61,131 bases of DNA from an uncultured Lachnospiraceae bacterium (GTDB lineage: Bacteria; Bacillota; Clostridia; Lachnospirales; Lachnospiraceae), in NCBI GenBank assembly GCA_947363565.1, contig CANAPP010000015.1, forward strand, positions 1-61,131. The letters run 5' to 3'. Positions within the stretch are counted from its first letter, which is position 1; the number at the start of each line of letters is the position of its first letter. The translations under genes and the position numbers were made by a program. Under the pieces are notes generated by a model. That model saw only the letters and a list, made by a program, of their open reading frames with translations. It was not told where the DNA came from and did no database searches. Shown here in pieces: positions 44,873 through 54,397 of the stretch.

Positions 44873-45646
44873 CTAAAGCAGCCCGGCAAGCCCGAAGTCT
44901 TCCTCCAGGTTCCATGTGTGCATCTCTTCTTTCCGCGGGGCTTCGTAAAGCCCCCTGCGGCTGTATGCCCACCCAGCCTTCTCTCTGAGTTCCAAAAGAT
45001 ACTCTGCCTGCTTAAGCCCTGCGACCATAGCGTCTATCACCGGGATGCCAAACTCTTCCTGAAGCTCCCTGTAGAACCCGAACTGCATACTGCAGCCTAA
45101 GACGATCACCTCCGCACGGTCCTTCTCAATCGCCAGAGCGATCTCTTCCTTCAGCTTCCTCATCGTGGCATGCTCATCCCTGTGGAAATCCAGAACACCC
45201 ATATTAAGGCTCCGGAAGGAGGCCAGCTTTTTTTCAAAACCGTATTTGCATACATTTTCATGCATCTGCGGAATCCACTTATCCCTTCCTACGATCACCG
45301 AAAAACGATTGCCTAAAAGCACTGCCAGGCTCATGCCGGCTTCGCCGGGCGCAGTGATCACCATATTCCCGCTGATTTCACGCGCCGCATATAAGAACGG
45401 GTCGTCAAAACAGCTCATGGCCACAGCGTCAAATCCATCCTTTTTCGCTCGCAGCACCTCTTTCAGTATGACGGATCCGGCCAATGCCTGGTAATACTGG
45501 TATTCCAGATGATGCGGCCCTCTCTCAAGGCTTCGCACCGTAATCTCAGTTTTTTCATCTTTATAGCCGTCCAGATATTCTTTGATCGCCCCGTTTAAGC
45601 TGTCATAGGCAACCACCTTCAAGAAAAGTATCCTCTTTTTCCCCAT
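44873..45646 (-). CDS. Aspartate/glutamate/hydantoin racemase family protein
   Basis: The 257-residue protein has the two-domain racemase fold with both catalytic cysteines: AMSCFDDPFLYAAREI (first Cys) and VIVLGCSMQF (second Cys), plus the phrase LAVLLGNRFSVIVGRD. The superfamily covers racemases for Asp, Glu and hydantoins, maleate isomerase and arylmalonate decarboxylase. It is the last gene of the peptide-transport operon, 18 bp after the M29-like gene. The substrate is not known; neighbours suggest an amide- or peptide-linked compound. Confidence 0.82.
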   Translation of the reverse strand: MGKKRILFLKVVAYDSLNGAIKEYLDGYKDEKTEITVRSLERGPHHLEYQYYQALAGSVILKEVLRAKKDGFDAVAMSCFDDPFLYAAREISGNMVITAPGEAGMSLAVLLGNRFSVIVGRDKWIPQMHENVCKYGFEKKLASFRSLNMGVLDFHRDEHATMRKLKEEIALAIEKDRAEVIVLGCSMQFGFYRELQEEFGIPVIDAMVAGLKQAEYLLELREKAGWAYSRRGLYEAPRKEEMHTWNLEEDFGLAGLL

Positions 45647-45664
45647 AGCCTCTCCTTTATCTGT

Positions 45665-46732
45665 TTAATACCCGGCAATCCCAAGCTCCGCACAGAGCTT
45701 TCGCGCTGTAGCGTCTACATACACGCCGTCTTCCTCAAGCTTCTCCCCGTCCAGGATAATGGTCGGGTGCAGCACAATGCCGTCCGAATGGGAAGCCGCG
45801 CTCCAGTGCGCGCCGCCAATCTTGATGCCCTGGCTGCCAATGCCGAATTCCATACAGCCAAACACCCGCTCATCTTCCACGATACGCCCGGTCACCTTGC
45901 GCACTCCCGGGTTAAAACCCTGAGAATAATGCGCCAGCCTGAGCATATTCGGGTCGTCGAAGGAATACAGCCAGTTTTTGTAAATTTCCGCCTCCGCACC
46001 GCCGGTAACGTCAACCACCCTGCCTTCTTTAAACTCTATACAGATCTTGTCCCTTAAGATTCCCAGCGTATCCGGCGGGAATACCGCCCCGTCAAATACC
46101 AGCGTACCTTCGATCGTCTCCTCGATGGGGCACCAGCTTGTCTGCCCGGTAAGCATGACCGGATAACCCTTTTCACTGGCCTTGATCCCGGAATGGCGGA
46201 CTTTTCTGCCGCCCATCCTGCCGCGAAGATCCATGCCCTCTTTGGTCAGCACATGGATATCCTCCGCCGACTCCAGACGGTGCTTAAAATATTCTCCAAG
46301 CTCAATAACTTTATCCACATTTATCTTGCCGATACAGTTTACCAGCATCTCCGTGTCAAGTCCCGTCGCGCAGATGTAGCGCGCGCCGTTTTCGTCCACT
46401 GCTTTCCGGTATGCCGGCCCGTGCATGATCGACGCGTAAGATAGCTCGATCCACACATCCGCCGATGCGATCGCGTCTGCCACAGGCTGCGGCGGATCCG
46501 CGTAAAATCCTTCTGCCGTCGGGTAATAGACGACTGTGGGCACCGTCCCGATGGTGTACGCTGCTTCTGTCAGCGCATGCACTACCCGCTCGTCCACACA
46601 GGTATCATAGGTAATCACCAGATTCTCCCCCGGCTTGCAGAGCATAACATCCCTGACCAGCTTCATCGCCGCTCTCGAAAGCTCCATCCTCCGATACTCA
46701 CCACGCATCTCAACTCCAATGTTCCATTCCAT
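45665..46732 (-). CDS. M29-aminopeptidase/NicX-like metalloprotein
   Basis: The start is ATG 46730-46732 (355 residues), with GGAGG upstream. It has the N-terminal GENLVITYDTCVDERVV module and a C-terminal metal-binding region (CMEFGIGSQGIKIGGAHWSA, then SHSDGIVLHPTII) resembling the thermophilic aminopeptidase (M29) fold and its relative NicX, the 2,5-dihydroxypyridine dioxygenase. Glu, His and Asp candidates for metal binding are present. In an anaerobe a hydrolase is more likely than a dioxygenase. It is between the nitrilase-family gene and the racemase gene in the operon. The reaction is unproven. Confidence 0.7.
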   Translation of the reverse strand: MEWNIGVEMRGEYRRMELSRAAMKLVRDVMLCKPGENLVITYDTCVDERVVHALTEAAYTIGTVPTVVYYPTAEGFYADPPQPVADAIASADVWIELSYASIMHGPAYRKAVDENGARYICATGLDTEMLVNCIGKINVDKVIELGEYFKHRLESAEDIHVLTKEGMDLRGRMGGRKVRHSGIKASEKGYPVMLTGQTSWCPIEETIEGTLVFDGAVFPPDTLGILRDKICIEFKEGRVVDVTGGAEAEIYKNWLYSFDDPNMLRLAHYSQGFNPGVRKVTGRIVEDERVFGCMEFGIGSQGIKIGGAHWSAASHSDGIVLHPTIILDGEKLEEDGVYVDATARKLCAELGIAGY

Positions 46733-46767
46733 AATGCTTTTCAACCTCCATTTTATTATTGTTTAAA

Positions 46768-47550
46768 TTATTTTGCAAATCTGTACTGCTCGTATTGCTC
46801 ATAGACACGGGGCAGCTTCATGCTCTCCCAGGCAAGGCTTTCTCGTGCCTTTACGATCTGCGCTTTATTTATCTGAACCTTAAGGAACCCTTCCCTATCA
46901 TCCGGCAGCGCGCACAGGATCCCCCCGTCCGGGCCAATGGCCGCCGTACCACCGCAGTATTTCACATCCCCTGAGGCGCGGTTTAAAAGAACCGTATAAA
47001 CCCGGTTTTCCGCCGAGCGCATCCTGCCGCACAGATGAAAAAGCTCCAGGTAACCGCAGGCCCACGCGCTTGGGTAGATGAGGATATCCGCGCCCATATT
47101 TTTAAGGGGCGTTGAGACTTCAAAAAACCGCAGGTCCGCGCAGATCAAAAGTCCGATCTTCCATTTTTTAAAGGGGATTACAAAAAGCTCGTCCCCGCCG
47201 GTAAAGAACTCAGTTTCCTTATCCCACAGATGGATTTTCTTATATTCCCCAAGCAATTTCCCGGTCTCATCCCAGATACAGGCAGCATCATAGCATTTCC
47301 CCTCATGTTCTGTCTTGATCCCTGCCAGGACCGGGATACCGCACTCCTTCGCAAGACCGGAAAAGAAACTTTCCTCCTCCTTTGACGCTTCCGCTTCCGC
47401 AAAGTCATAGCCGCTGAGGCAAAGCTCAGGGAAGCACAAAAGATCGATATCCTCTGCGGCGTATTTTTCTGCCAGCGCTTTTATCCGGCGCATATTCTCC
47501 CCCGTCTCTCCTTCGGTAACCGAAAGCTGGACCAACCCTAATCTCAACAT
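46768..47550 (-). CDS. Carbon-nitrogen hydrolase (nitrilase superfamily)
   Basis: The 260-residue protein has the nitrilase-superfamily triad: Glu in LLCFPELCLSGYDF, Lys in GEYKKIHLWDKE, and Cys in GLLICADLRFFEV. It hydrolyses a non-peptide C-N bond such as an amide, carbamoyl or omega-amide. Length is normal for a single-domain member. It begins 20 bp after the transporter ATPase stop, within one operon with the M29-like protein and the racemase. I cannot assign the exact subfamily. Confidence 0.87.
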   Translation of the reverse strand: MLRLGLVQLSVTEGETGENMRRIKALAEKYAAEDIDLLCFPELCLSGYDFAEAEASKEEESFFSGLAKECGIPVLAGIKTEHEGKCYDAACIWDETGKLLGEYKKIHLWDKETEFFTGGDELFVIPFKKWKIGLLICADLRFFEVSTPLKNMGADILIYPSAWACGYLELFHLCGRMRSAENRVYTVLLNRASGDVKYCGGTAAIGPDGGILCALPDDREGFLKVQINKAQIVKARESLAWESMKLPRVYEQYEQYRFAK

Positions 47551-47570
47551 CTTCCATCCTCCGTTTTGCC

Positions 47571-48545
47571 CTACAGTTCTTCCTTTGCCTTATACTTGTG
47601 GCAGCACACGAAGTGCTCCGGTTCAACCTCGACCATCACCGGCATCTGGGTCTTACAGATCTCCATGCAGTCCCGACACCGGGTGTGGAACGTACAGCCC
47701 TTCGGCGCGTTGACCGGCGACGGGATCTCACCCTGGGAGATGATCTGCCCCGGCTTTATGGCCTCTTCCTCCTCCGTAACGACAGGGATGGATGAGAGCA
47801 GCATCTGAGTATACGGGTGCAGCGGCGCGTGGAAAAATTCCGTCGTAGGCGCAAGCTCACACAGCCGACCCAGATAAAGGATCGCTACGCGGGTCGCCAC
47901 ATTTCGCATCAGGCTTAAATCGTGCGTGATAAACAAGTAGGATAACGAAAGCTTTTTCTGAAGCTCAATCAGCGTATTGATCACCTTCGCCTGCACCGAT
48001 ACATCAAGGGCTGACGTTGGTTCATCAAGGATGATCAACTCTGGATTCGTAGCCAGCGCCCTGGCCACCGAGATAAGCTGCCGTTCTCCGCCGCCGATAT
48101 TTCTTGGCATCTTGCTCTTATATTCCTTCGGAAGCCCCACCATCTCCAGGAGTTCTTCAATCCGTTCCGTCTTCTTTTCCCTGGACATCTTATCGTGGAT
48201 ATCTAACGGAACTTCCATACTTTTTTCAATCGTGCGCCTGGAATTCAAGGAAGACCCCGGATCCTGGAATACGATCTGGATCTCGCCTTTTTGCTCCAGC
48301 GTCCGTTTATACCCTTTCTTCGCCAGGTCTGTCCCTTTGTACAGCACCTCTCCTCCGCTCGCTCCGTACATGCCCACGACCGTGTAGGCGATCGTACTCT
48401 TTCCGCATCCGGATTCGCCGACAAGCCCCAGCGTCTCGCCTTTATACAGCTTCATGCTGACACCATCCACTGCTTTTACCGTCTTGCCATCCGCCAAGGG
48501 GAAATATTTCTTCAAATCCTTAATCTCTAAAATGATGTCGCCCAT
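47571..48545 (-). CDS. Dipeptide/oligopeptide ABC transporter ATP-binding protein (DppF/OppF-like)
   Basis: ATG 48543-48545 (324 residues) shares a base with the stop of the upstream ATPase (TAATG). Walker A GESGCGKST, signature GGGERQLISVARAL, Walker B LIILDEPTSALD, and the C-terminal oligopeptide domain with four Cys (GCTFHTRCRDCMEICKT, then VCCHKY) are seen. Such Cys sets are seen in Dpp ATPases and may bind metal. It pairs with the preceding ATPase in one heterodimeric importer. Confidence 0.92.
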   Translation of the reverse strand: MGDIILEIKDLKKYFPLADGKTVKAVDGVSMKLYKGETLGLVGESGCGKSTIAYTVVGMYGASGGEVLYKGTDLAKKGYKRTLEQKGEIQIVFQDPGSSLNSRRTIEKSMEVPLDIHDKMSREKKTERIEELLEMVGLPKEYKSKMPRNIGGGERQLISVARALATNPELIILDEPTSALDVSVQAKVINTLIELQKKLSLSYLFITHDLSLMRNVATRVAILYLGRLCELAPTTEFFHAPLHPYTQMLLSSIPVVTEEEEAIKPGQIISQGEIPSPVNAPKGCTFHTRCRDCMEICKTQMPVMVEVEPEHFVCCHKYKAKEEL

Positions 48546-49531
48546 TATCTTCCCTCCTCTGCTTTGAAACATGACGTCCAGTGACCGCCGCTTATCTCAT
48601 GGGGCTTAGGCTTCTCATTCAGGCACCGGTCCGTCACATAGGGGCAGCGGGGTGCGAACCTGCAGCCCTTCGGCGGGTTGCTGTAATCCGGTATCCTGCC
48701 TGGAATTCCTTTTGCGATCCCGTTGCCGGTAAGCTTGGGCAGGCAGTCCATCAGCGCCTGGGTATAAGGATGCATCGGGTGTTCGAATACTTCCTTCGTA
48801 TCCCCGCCTTCCACGATCGTCCCGGCATACATGATATTCACTGCCGTCGTCACCTGCCGGATAACACCCAGGGAATGGGTTACCATGATCACCGACAGCT
48901 CTCCGGCATCCACCAGGCTTTTGATCAGCCTTAAGATCTGGTCCTGGATCGTCACATCCAGCGCTGTCCCCGGCTCGTCGGCGAGAAGGATCTGCCGTTC
49001 TGCCGCCAGGGTGATGGCAATGCACACTCTCTGGCGCATACCTCCCGATAGCTGGAACGGATAACTGTTAAGGATCCGGTCCGGGTCTGCCAGCGACACC
49101 TGCTCCAATGCCTTCGCCGCCTTCTCAAGAAGCTGGGCCTTAGAAAGCTTTTTCTCCTTGTGGGCGTACTTTAACGCCTCCAAAAACTGATTCTTGATGG
49201 AGATCACCGGATTGAGCGCGCTGGACGGATCCTGAAAGATCATCCCCGCTCCCTTCTGCCGGTAATCCTGCAGCTTGCTGTTTTGCATGCTGAGGATATT
49301 TTCCCCATTGTATAAAATCTCGCCGCTCTCCACCGTACCGTTGGAGGGCAGTACATTTAAGATCGCCCGCATGGTAGTGGTCTTTCCGCAGCCTGACTCT
49401 CCTACGATACCCACACTTTTGCCCTTCTCTACGCTGAAATTCACATTCTCCAGCACATGGGTCTTCACGTTTGCGACAGTATAGGATACGGACAAATCTC
49501 TGACTTCCAGTACATTAGTCTTTTCTTCCAT
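48545..49531 (-). CDS. Dipeptide/oligopeptide ABC transporter ATP-binding protein (DppD/OppD-like)
   Basis: The 328-residue protein has Walker [12 protein letters not shown], signature [15 protein letters not shown], Walker [14 protein letters not shown], and the C-terminal oligo_HPY domain ending with the Cys motif [15 protein letters not shown]. It is translationally coupled to both neighbours: zero gap from permease C and a one-base overlap with the second ATPase. It powers peptide-type uptake. Confidence 0.92.
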   Translation of the reverse strand: MEEKTNVLEVRDLSVSYTVANVKTHVLENVNFSVEKGKSVGIVGESGCGKTTTMRAILNVLPSNGTVESGEILYNGENILSMQNSKLQDYRQKGAGMIFQDPSSALNPVISIKNQFLEALKYAHKEKKLSKAQLLEKAAKALEQVSLADPDRILNSYPFQLSGGMRQRVCIAITLAAERQILLADEPGTALDVTIQDQILRLIKSLVDAGELSVIMVTHSLGVIRQVTTAVNIMYAGTIVEGGDTKEVFEHPMHPYTQALMDCLPKLTGNGIAKGIPGRIPDYSNPPKGCRFAPRCPYVTDRCLNEKPKPHEISGGHWTSCFKAEEGR

Positions 49532-50395
49532 CTATTTGCCCTCCACATTGAATATATTGCCGACGCCGTCGCCAAGCAGGTTGAATCCTAATACGATGAT
49601 GATGATCGTCACTGCCAGGAAAATGGCTAGCCACCACATCTCCGGAAGGAACTTTACGCCGTCATTGATCATATTTCCAAGGGCAGGCATCGGAGGCTGC
49701 TCTCCCAGTCCTACAAAGCTTAAGGTCGCGCCCATGCAGATAACATAGCCCATATCCAGCGTCATCTTGGTGAGGATCTGGTCAAATGTATTCGGCAGGA
49801 ACTCTTTGAATATGATATGGCTTAATTTTGCCCCCGTAAGCTCCGCATACACGATATAATTCTCCGTCCGCAGCGATGACGCAACACCAAAGGATAACCT
49901 GGCGTACCACGGCCACCACATGATGGTGATGGCGATCATGGAATTGCGCAGGTTCGGCTCTAATATGGCTGCGATAGCCAGCGCCAGCACGAGCGCCGGA
50001 ACCGATAAAAAAATATCCACGATACGCATCAGCACCGTCTCCACCCACGTATCTTTATAATACCCTGCCAGGACGCCCACGACGAACCCGACCGGCACCG
50101 CGATAGCCAGAACCAGCACGCCCATGAGCAGGCTTCCCCTCAGACTGATCAAAAGCCTTGAGAATACGTCCCGCCCCATGGTATCCGTTCCCATGAGGTG
50201 CTCCTCGTTTGGCGCCTGGGAGCTTTCTGCAAATTTTACTACCGCTCCGGCATCCTCCGGGTAAGGAGCAATCACCGGCGCAAACACGGCAAGAAGTATA
50301 ATCAGCAACACGATTGCCAGGCCGATCACCGAGGCTCCGCCCGCCGAAAATTTATACCAGTTCTTTATCATTGCTTCTTTTCGTTCTGCTTTCAT
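49532..50395 (-). CDS. Dipeptide/oligopeptide ABC transporter permease (DppC/OppC-like)
   Basis: The start is ATG 50393-50395 (287 residues), eight bases after GGAGG; an upstream GTG in the same frame is less well placed. It has an N-terminal membrane helix, the OppC extracytoplasmic EHLMGTDTMGRDVFSRL segment and the BPD_transp_1 EAA loop region (YAELTGAKLSHIIFKEFLPN). About six membrane segments are visible. It forms the channel with the DppB-like protein. Confidence 0.92.
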   Translation of the reverse strand: MKAERKEAMIKNWYKFSAGGASVIGLAIVLLIILLAVFAPVIAPYPEDAGAVVKFAESSQAPNEEHLMGTDTMGRDVFSRLLISLRGSLLMGVLVLAIAVPVGFVVGVLAGYYKDTWVETVLMRIVDIFLSVPALVLALAIAAILEPNLRNSMIAITIMWWPWYARLSFGVASSLRTENYIVYAELTGAKLSHIIFKEFLPNTFDQILTKMTLDMGYVICMGATLSFVGLGEQPPMPALGNMINDGVKFLPEMWWLAIFLAVTIIIIVLGFNLLGDGVGNIFNVEGK

Positions 50396-50407
50396 CCCTC
50401 TCACCTC

Positions 50408-51430
50408 CTACCGTGTCCGTTTCTGCCGCATTCTCGGGTCTAAGATCATCGCCACGATATCAACCGCGATGCTGGTCAGCGTAAATGCAAGACCGATGAT
50501 CAGTACGACTGCGCACACCGCGTTCGTATCCTTATTCAGGATGGCCGTCATGCCGTAGCTTGAAAGCCCCGGCCAGTTGAAGATCCGCTCCACTAAAAAT
50601 GCATTGCCGAACATCGTCGCGATATCCATACCGATGATGGTGACCGTAGGGATCACCGACGGCTTTAATAAAAATTTCCGGTTGACCACCGACTGGGGCA
50701 CACCTTGGGAGGTGACCATCGTGATATAATCTTTATCTGCGTTCTGCAGCATACTTGACCTTGTGATCCTCGCCTCCTGCATGGTCTTTCCAAGCGCCAG
50801 GGCAAGGGCCGGGAACAATAAGTGTAAAAATGCGTCCCACGCTGCCTGAGGCTGTCCGCCAAGCAATGCGTCAAGCACATATAAGCCAGTGATGTCCGGG
50901 ATGACGAAGGACGGGCTGAGCCGTCCTCCTATCGTCGGCATGACCGGAAGCCAGTAGCCGAAAACCAGTACAAAAAGCACTGCAAAAACAAACGTGGGCG
51001 TTGCTACAAATATGTACCCCAGAAACCGGCACAGATAATCCTGCCATTTATTCTTATGCTGAGCGCTTGTTACGCCCAGGAACAATGCCGCCAAAATCGG
51101 CGGGAAGCCGGCCCAGAGGACAAGTTCTATGGTCGCCGGGGCAAAGTCCGTGATATCCTGGATAACCGCCCTTTTGGTGACCGCCGACATGCCGAAATCT
51201 CCTCTCAACGCGCCAGTAAGCCAGTACACATACTGCATGGGCAGTGATTCGTTCAGGTGGTTAGCCTCCCTGTATTTTTCCAGCACCTCTTCGGTGACGT
51301 TGGCTCCAAGAGCCAGCCTTGCCGGATCCCCGGGCACGATCCTCATCAGCACAAAAATGATGATCGTCAGTCCCAGCAGCACAACCAGTGCGCTTGCCAG
51401 GCGTTTTAGTATACTCTTCAGGAGTGACAT
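50408..51430 (-). CDS. Dipeptide/oligopeptide ABC transporter permease (DppB/OppB-like)
   Basis: The 340-residue protein opens with the conserved MSLLKSILKRLASALVVLLG and RIVPGDPARLALG segments of DppB. It ends in membrane helices with an EAA-like loop (QEARITRSSMLQNADKDYITM). The start is ATG with AGGAGG nearby. It follows the binding-protein gene by 50 bp and is directly followed by permease C. Confidence 0.92.
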   Translation of the reverse strand: MSLLKSILKRLASALVVLLGLTIIIFVLMRIVPGDPARLALGANVTEEVLEKYREANHLNESLPMQYVYWLTGALRGDFGMSAVTKRAVIQDITDFAPATIELVLWAGFPPILAALFLGVTSAQHKNKWQDYLCRFLGYIFVATPTFVFAVLFVLVFGYWLPVMPTIGGRLSPSFVIPDITGLYVLDALLGGQPQAAWDAFLHLLFPALALALGKTMQEARITRSSMLQNADKDYITMVTSQGVPQSVVNRKFLLKPSVIPTVTIIGMDIATMFGNAFLVERIFNWPGLSSYGMTAILNKDTNAVCAVVLIIGLAFTLTSIAVDIVAMILDPRMRQKRTR

Positions 51431-51480
51431 CTGTTATCCTCCTCTCTTCCTATGTTTCCTTTACACTTCCTTACGCTCTG

Positions 51481-53127
51481 CTATTTTTTATCCGGATAGA
51501 TCTTGATGTTCGGCATGTAATTTACATAACCCATTACCGGGATGGAATACTCCGGATCTGCGGCGTTGTAATCCACATAAGCAGACTGGTAAGCGAACCT
51601 TAATGTCTCCTCAGCCAGCGGGATCATTACGCACTGGTCTGCCAGGTAATCCTGGATCGCCTCGTATTTTGCCACACGCTCATCCGTGTCGATGGTTGAT
51701 AACGCTTCGTCGATCATGCCGTCAAGCTTGTCGTCATTGATCCAGCAGCAGTTCATCCACGTTCCTGCTTTCTTGGAGCTTAATGCCGAATCAAACACCC
51801 CGCCCGCTTCCGGGTAATCCGCGGCAAATCCGGTAGTCGTTACGTTAGCCGTTGACTCCGGCGCTGAAGAATTCTCAATTACACTTGCCCACGGAGTCTT
51901 TACCACATTGACCTTAACGCCGATCTGATCTGCCGCCGCCTGGATAAGGAGCGCAAGCTTCTCACGGTCCGGTGTCTCTGCGACCCAGCATACTTCGATG
52001 GGATAATCCTTAATATTGTCAGCGTATTTGGACTGTGCGATCTCCGCCTTCGCCTTCTCGATATCGAAGCTGTAGTCGTTCATCTTCTTGTGGCCCAGCG
52101 AAGTCTGGGAGATGATGCTGTCTGCCTTCTTGGAATTCGGGAAAATGTCGTTGCACACGACGTCGTAATCCATCATATAAGCCAGCGCCTTCCTCACATG
52201 AGGATCGTCCGTGGGCGCCTTGGAATTATTGAGCAGAAGATACATGATGTCTCCCGTGTTCGTCTCCATGATGTCGATGCCGTCTACTTTTCCAAGAGAA
52301 TTGATCGTCTCGGATGTCTGGTATTTGTCTGTAAGCTCAAGCTCTTTTCTCTCCATCATCGTCTTTACCGTTACCGCCTCATTCGAGCCGATAGCCTTGA
52401 ACTCCTTCGGCGCGTTAACGTCAAGCTCGTTCCAGTACTCGGTATTCTGCTCACAGAGCACATGGGAGCTTGCCGCATATTCTTTTACCTTGTACGGACC
52501 GCTTCCCGCATCGTTCTCGAGCAGGAATGCCTTTCCATAGTCGCCCTTGTCGCCGTAATCTCCGCTGCCGTAATTTTCCTCTACAAGCTTGCTGTCCAAG
52601 ATATAAAGCCTTACCAGCGTAGCAAGAAGCGTCCCGGTGGTCTTATTGCACACGAACTCTACCGTCGTATCGTCAACCGCTTTCACTTCCTCTATGGTGG
52701 AACTGAACAGATAGCCGAAGCCCTCGCCCATATCCAAAAGCCGCTGCATCGTGTAAGCAACGTCGTTAGCCGTCAGCGGATTGCCGCTGTGGAACTTCAC
52801 ATCGTCCCTTATGGTAAATGTCCATGTCTTTCCGTCTTCGGACACTTTCCACTCTTTTGCTATCCACGGCTCAACACTTCCGTCCTTCTTCGGCATGACC
52901 AGCGGATCATAGATATTGATGAGGACCGTCGCCGCTCCAAGGTCTGCGCCCACGCCGGGATCGATCTGGGGCGTCGTTGTCAGCGTATAACGCACGATGT
53001 TCTCACTGTCTTTAGAAGCTCCGCCCGCAGAAGTCCCTTCTGACGAATCAGACGAAGATTTCCCGCACCCGGCAAAAAGCGTCACTACCATCGCTGCACA
53101 CAATAAACCTGCAATAATTTTCTTCAT
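51481..53127 (-). CDS. Peptide-type ABC transporter substrate-binding lipoprotein (SBP_bac_5)
   Basis: The 548-residue protein has a lipoprotein signal (LFAGCG, Cys 21), a Ser/Gly-rich linker and the family 5 binding-protein fold (IYDPLVMPKKDGSVEPWIAKEW in parts, TWTFTIRDDVKFHSGNPLTANDVAYTM in parts, and VRKALAYMMDYD). Members bind peptides, nickel, glutathione, or other small compounds. Here the downstream enzymes suggest an amide- or amino-acid-derived ligand. It is first in the operon and diverges from the LysR gene. Confidence 0.92.
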   Translation of the reverse strand: MKKIIAGLLCAAMVVTLFAGCGKSSSDSSEGTSAGGASKDSENIVRYTLTTTPQIDPGVGADLGAATVLINIYDPLVMPKKDGSVEPWIAKEWKVSEDGKTWTFTIRDDVKFHSGNPLTANDVAYTMQRLLDMGEGFGYLFSSTIEEVKAVDDTTVEFVCNKTTGTLLATLVRLYILDSKLVEENYGSGDYGDKGDYGKAFLLENDAGSGPYKVKEYAASSHVLCEQNTEYWNELDVNAPKEFKAIGSNEAVTVKTMMERKELELTDKYQTSETINSLGKVDGIDIMETNTGDIMYLLLNNSKAPTDDPHVRKALAYMMDYDVVCNDIFPNSKKADSIISQTSLGHKKMNDYSFDIEKAKAEIAQSKYADNIKDYPIEVCWVAETPDREKLALLIQAAADQIGVKVNVVKTPWASVIENSSAPESTANVTTTGFAADYPEAGGVFDSALSSKKAGTWMNCCWINDDKLDGMIDEALSTIDTDERVAKYEAIQDYLADQCVMIPLAEETLRFAYQSAYVDYNAADPEYSIPVMGYVNYMPNIKIYPDKK

Positions 53128-53287
53128 ACATTACCCTCCTTTATGTATGTTGGTCTGTGTTGTCAGAAAATAACGCATTTTTCGGCAATGATTTTGTCGC
53201 TAAATGTATTTTTTCTGATTGTATTAACTTATTCTTGATTATATCAGCTTTCTTGCTTACAATAAAATTATATTTTATAATCTATTC

Positions 53288-53302
53288 ATTACCTGACGTA
53301 AT
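53288..53302. promoter_or_regulatory. Candidate LysR-type binding box
   Basis: ATTACCTGACGTAAT is a perfect 5-5-5 dyad, the T-N11-A form used by LysR regulators, 29 bp before lysR and in the shared 203-bp intergenic region with the transport operon. Confidence 0.5.
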
Positions 53303-53330
53303 ACATATTTTCAGACAAAAAGGAGACATC

Positions 53331-54239
53331 ATGTTAGATACTAGATTATGTACATTTCTGACTCTTTGCCAGACAAAAAGCTTTACCAAAACCGCCGAGA
53401 AACTGCACATCACCCAGCCTGCGGTTTCCCATCATATCAAATACCTGGAGAACTACTACCAGACCAAGCTTTATACCTACGACAACCGCAAATTCCACCT
53501 GACACCCACCGGGAGGACGCTGTATCAGTTCGTCGCCTCTGTGTATTCTGATTCGGAGAGGCTAAAGGAACAGCTATTTCTTCTGTCCTCCCAGACAAAG
53601 GAGCTTCACCTGGGCGCGGAACAGTCCGCGGGAGAGTCCTTTCTTCCTTATCTGATCATTGCATTTATGGAGAAATATCCGGACTACCGGATTCGGATCG
53701 TATCGGAGAATTATGACGTGCTTTCGCGGATGCTGAAAGAAGGGGAGCTTGATTTCTTTCTGATGGACGGGATTGTGTCAAAGACGGAGCACAAGTATTA
53801 TGAGCTGTGCAGCACCAGCACGATCTGCGTCTGCTCACCGGTACATCCGCTGGCCAACCAGAAAGTGACCATTGACGAGATCTACAATAATACGCTGATC
53901 TTAGGGGCGGACAAGACACCTTCCAGAAAAAGGTTAGAGACGATCTTCCGGGATAACCAGATCTCGACCATGCGCTTTGCCAACCGCATCGAGATCAGCA
54001 ACAGCCTGACGATCGTAAAACAACTGCTGCTGCAGAATATCGGCATCTCCTTCCTGTACAAAAGCGGTGTGGCCAGGGAGTTAAAAAACGGGAGCCTGCA
54101 GCAGATCTTCATCCAGGACTACTACGAGTTCCACTCCTATAATCTGATCTCTATGCACAACAGCTATTTCCATGCAGGGCAGACGGACTTTATCAAATTC
54201 TGTCAGGACTTCCTCAAGCAGTGGGAGGCGGATATCTGA
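53331..54239 (+). CDS. LysR family transcriptional regulator
   Basis: The start is ATG 53331 (302 residues) behind AAAAGGAG; the upstream in-frame extension is hydrophobic noise. The winged HTH (MLDTRLCTFLTLCQTKSFTK then TAEKLHITQPAVSHHIKYLE) and the effector domain (LHLGAEQSAGESFLPYLI, DFFLMDGIV) are standard. It is divergent from the peptide-transport operon and most likely activates it in response to a pathway metabolite. Confidence 0.9.
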   Translation: MLDTRLCTFLTLCQTKSFTKTAEKLHITQPAVSHHIKYLENYYQTKLYTYDNRKFHLTPTGRTLYQFVASVYSDSERLKEQLFLLSSQTKELHLGAEQSAGESFLPYLIIAFMEKYPDYRIRIVSENYDVLSRMLKEGELDFFLMDGIVSKTEHKYYELCSTSTICVCSPVHPLANQKVTIDEIYNNTLILGADKTPSRKRLETIFRDNQISTMRFANRIEISNSLTIVKQLLLQNIGISFLYKSGVARELKNGSLQQIFIQDYYEFHSYNLISMHNSYFHAGQTDFIKFCQDFLKQWEADI

Positions 54240-54338
54240 GCTTCCGGATATTCAGGCGTAGGCGTCCGGGTATCAGTGCCGGCACAAAAAGAGGTATCGT
54301 CCGCAATGTTATGTGCAAAAAAACGCCCCCGGGCACAC

Positions 54339-54375
54339 AAAAAAGACACCGGGAATCACTCTCTCCGGTGTCTTT
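54339..54375 (-). terminator. Intrinsic terminator after rplA
   Basis: A perfect AAAGACACCGG/CCGGTGTCTTT stem is followed by TTTTT on the minus strand, 23 bp after the rplA stop. It closes the rpmG-rplA unit. Confidence 0.88.
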
Positions 54376-54397
54376 ATCTATCACTCTCTACATTCGG

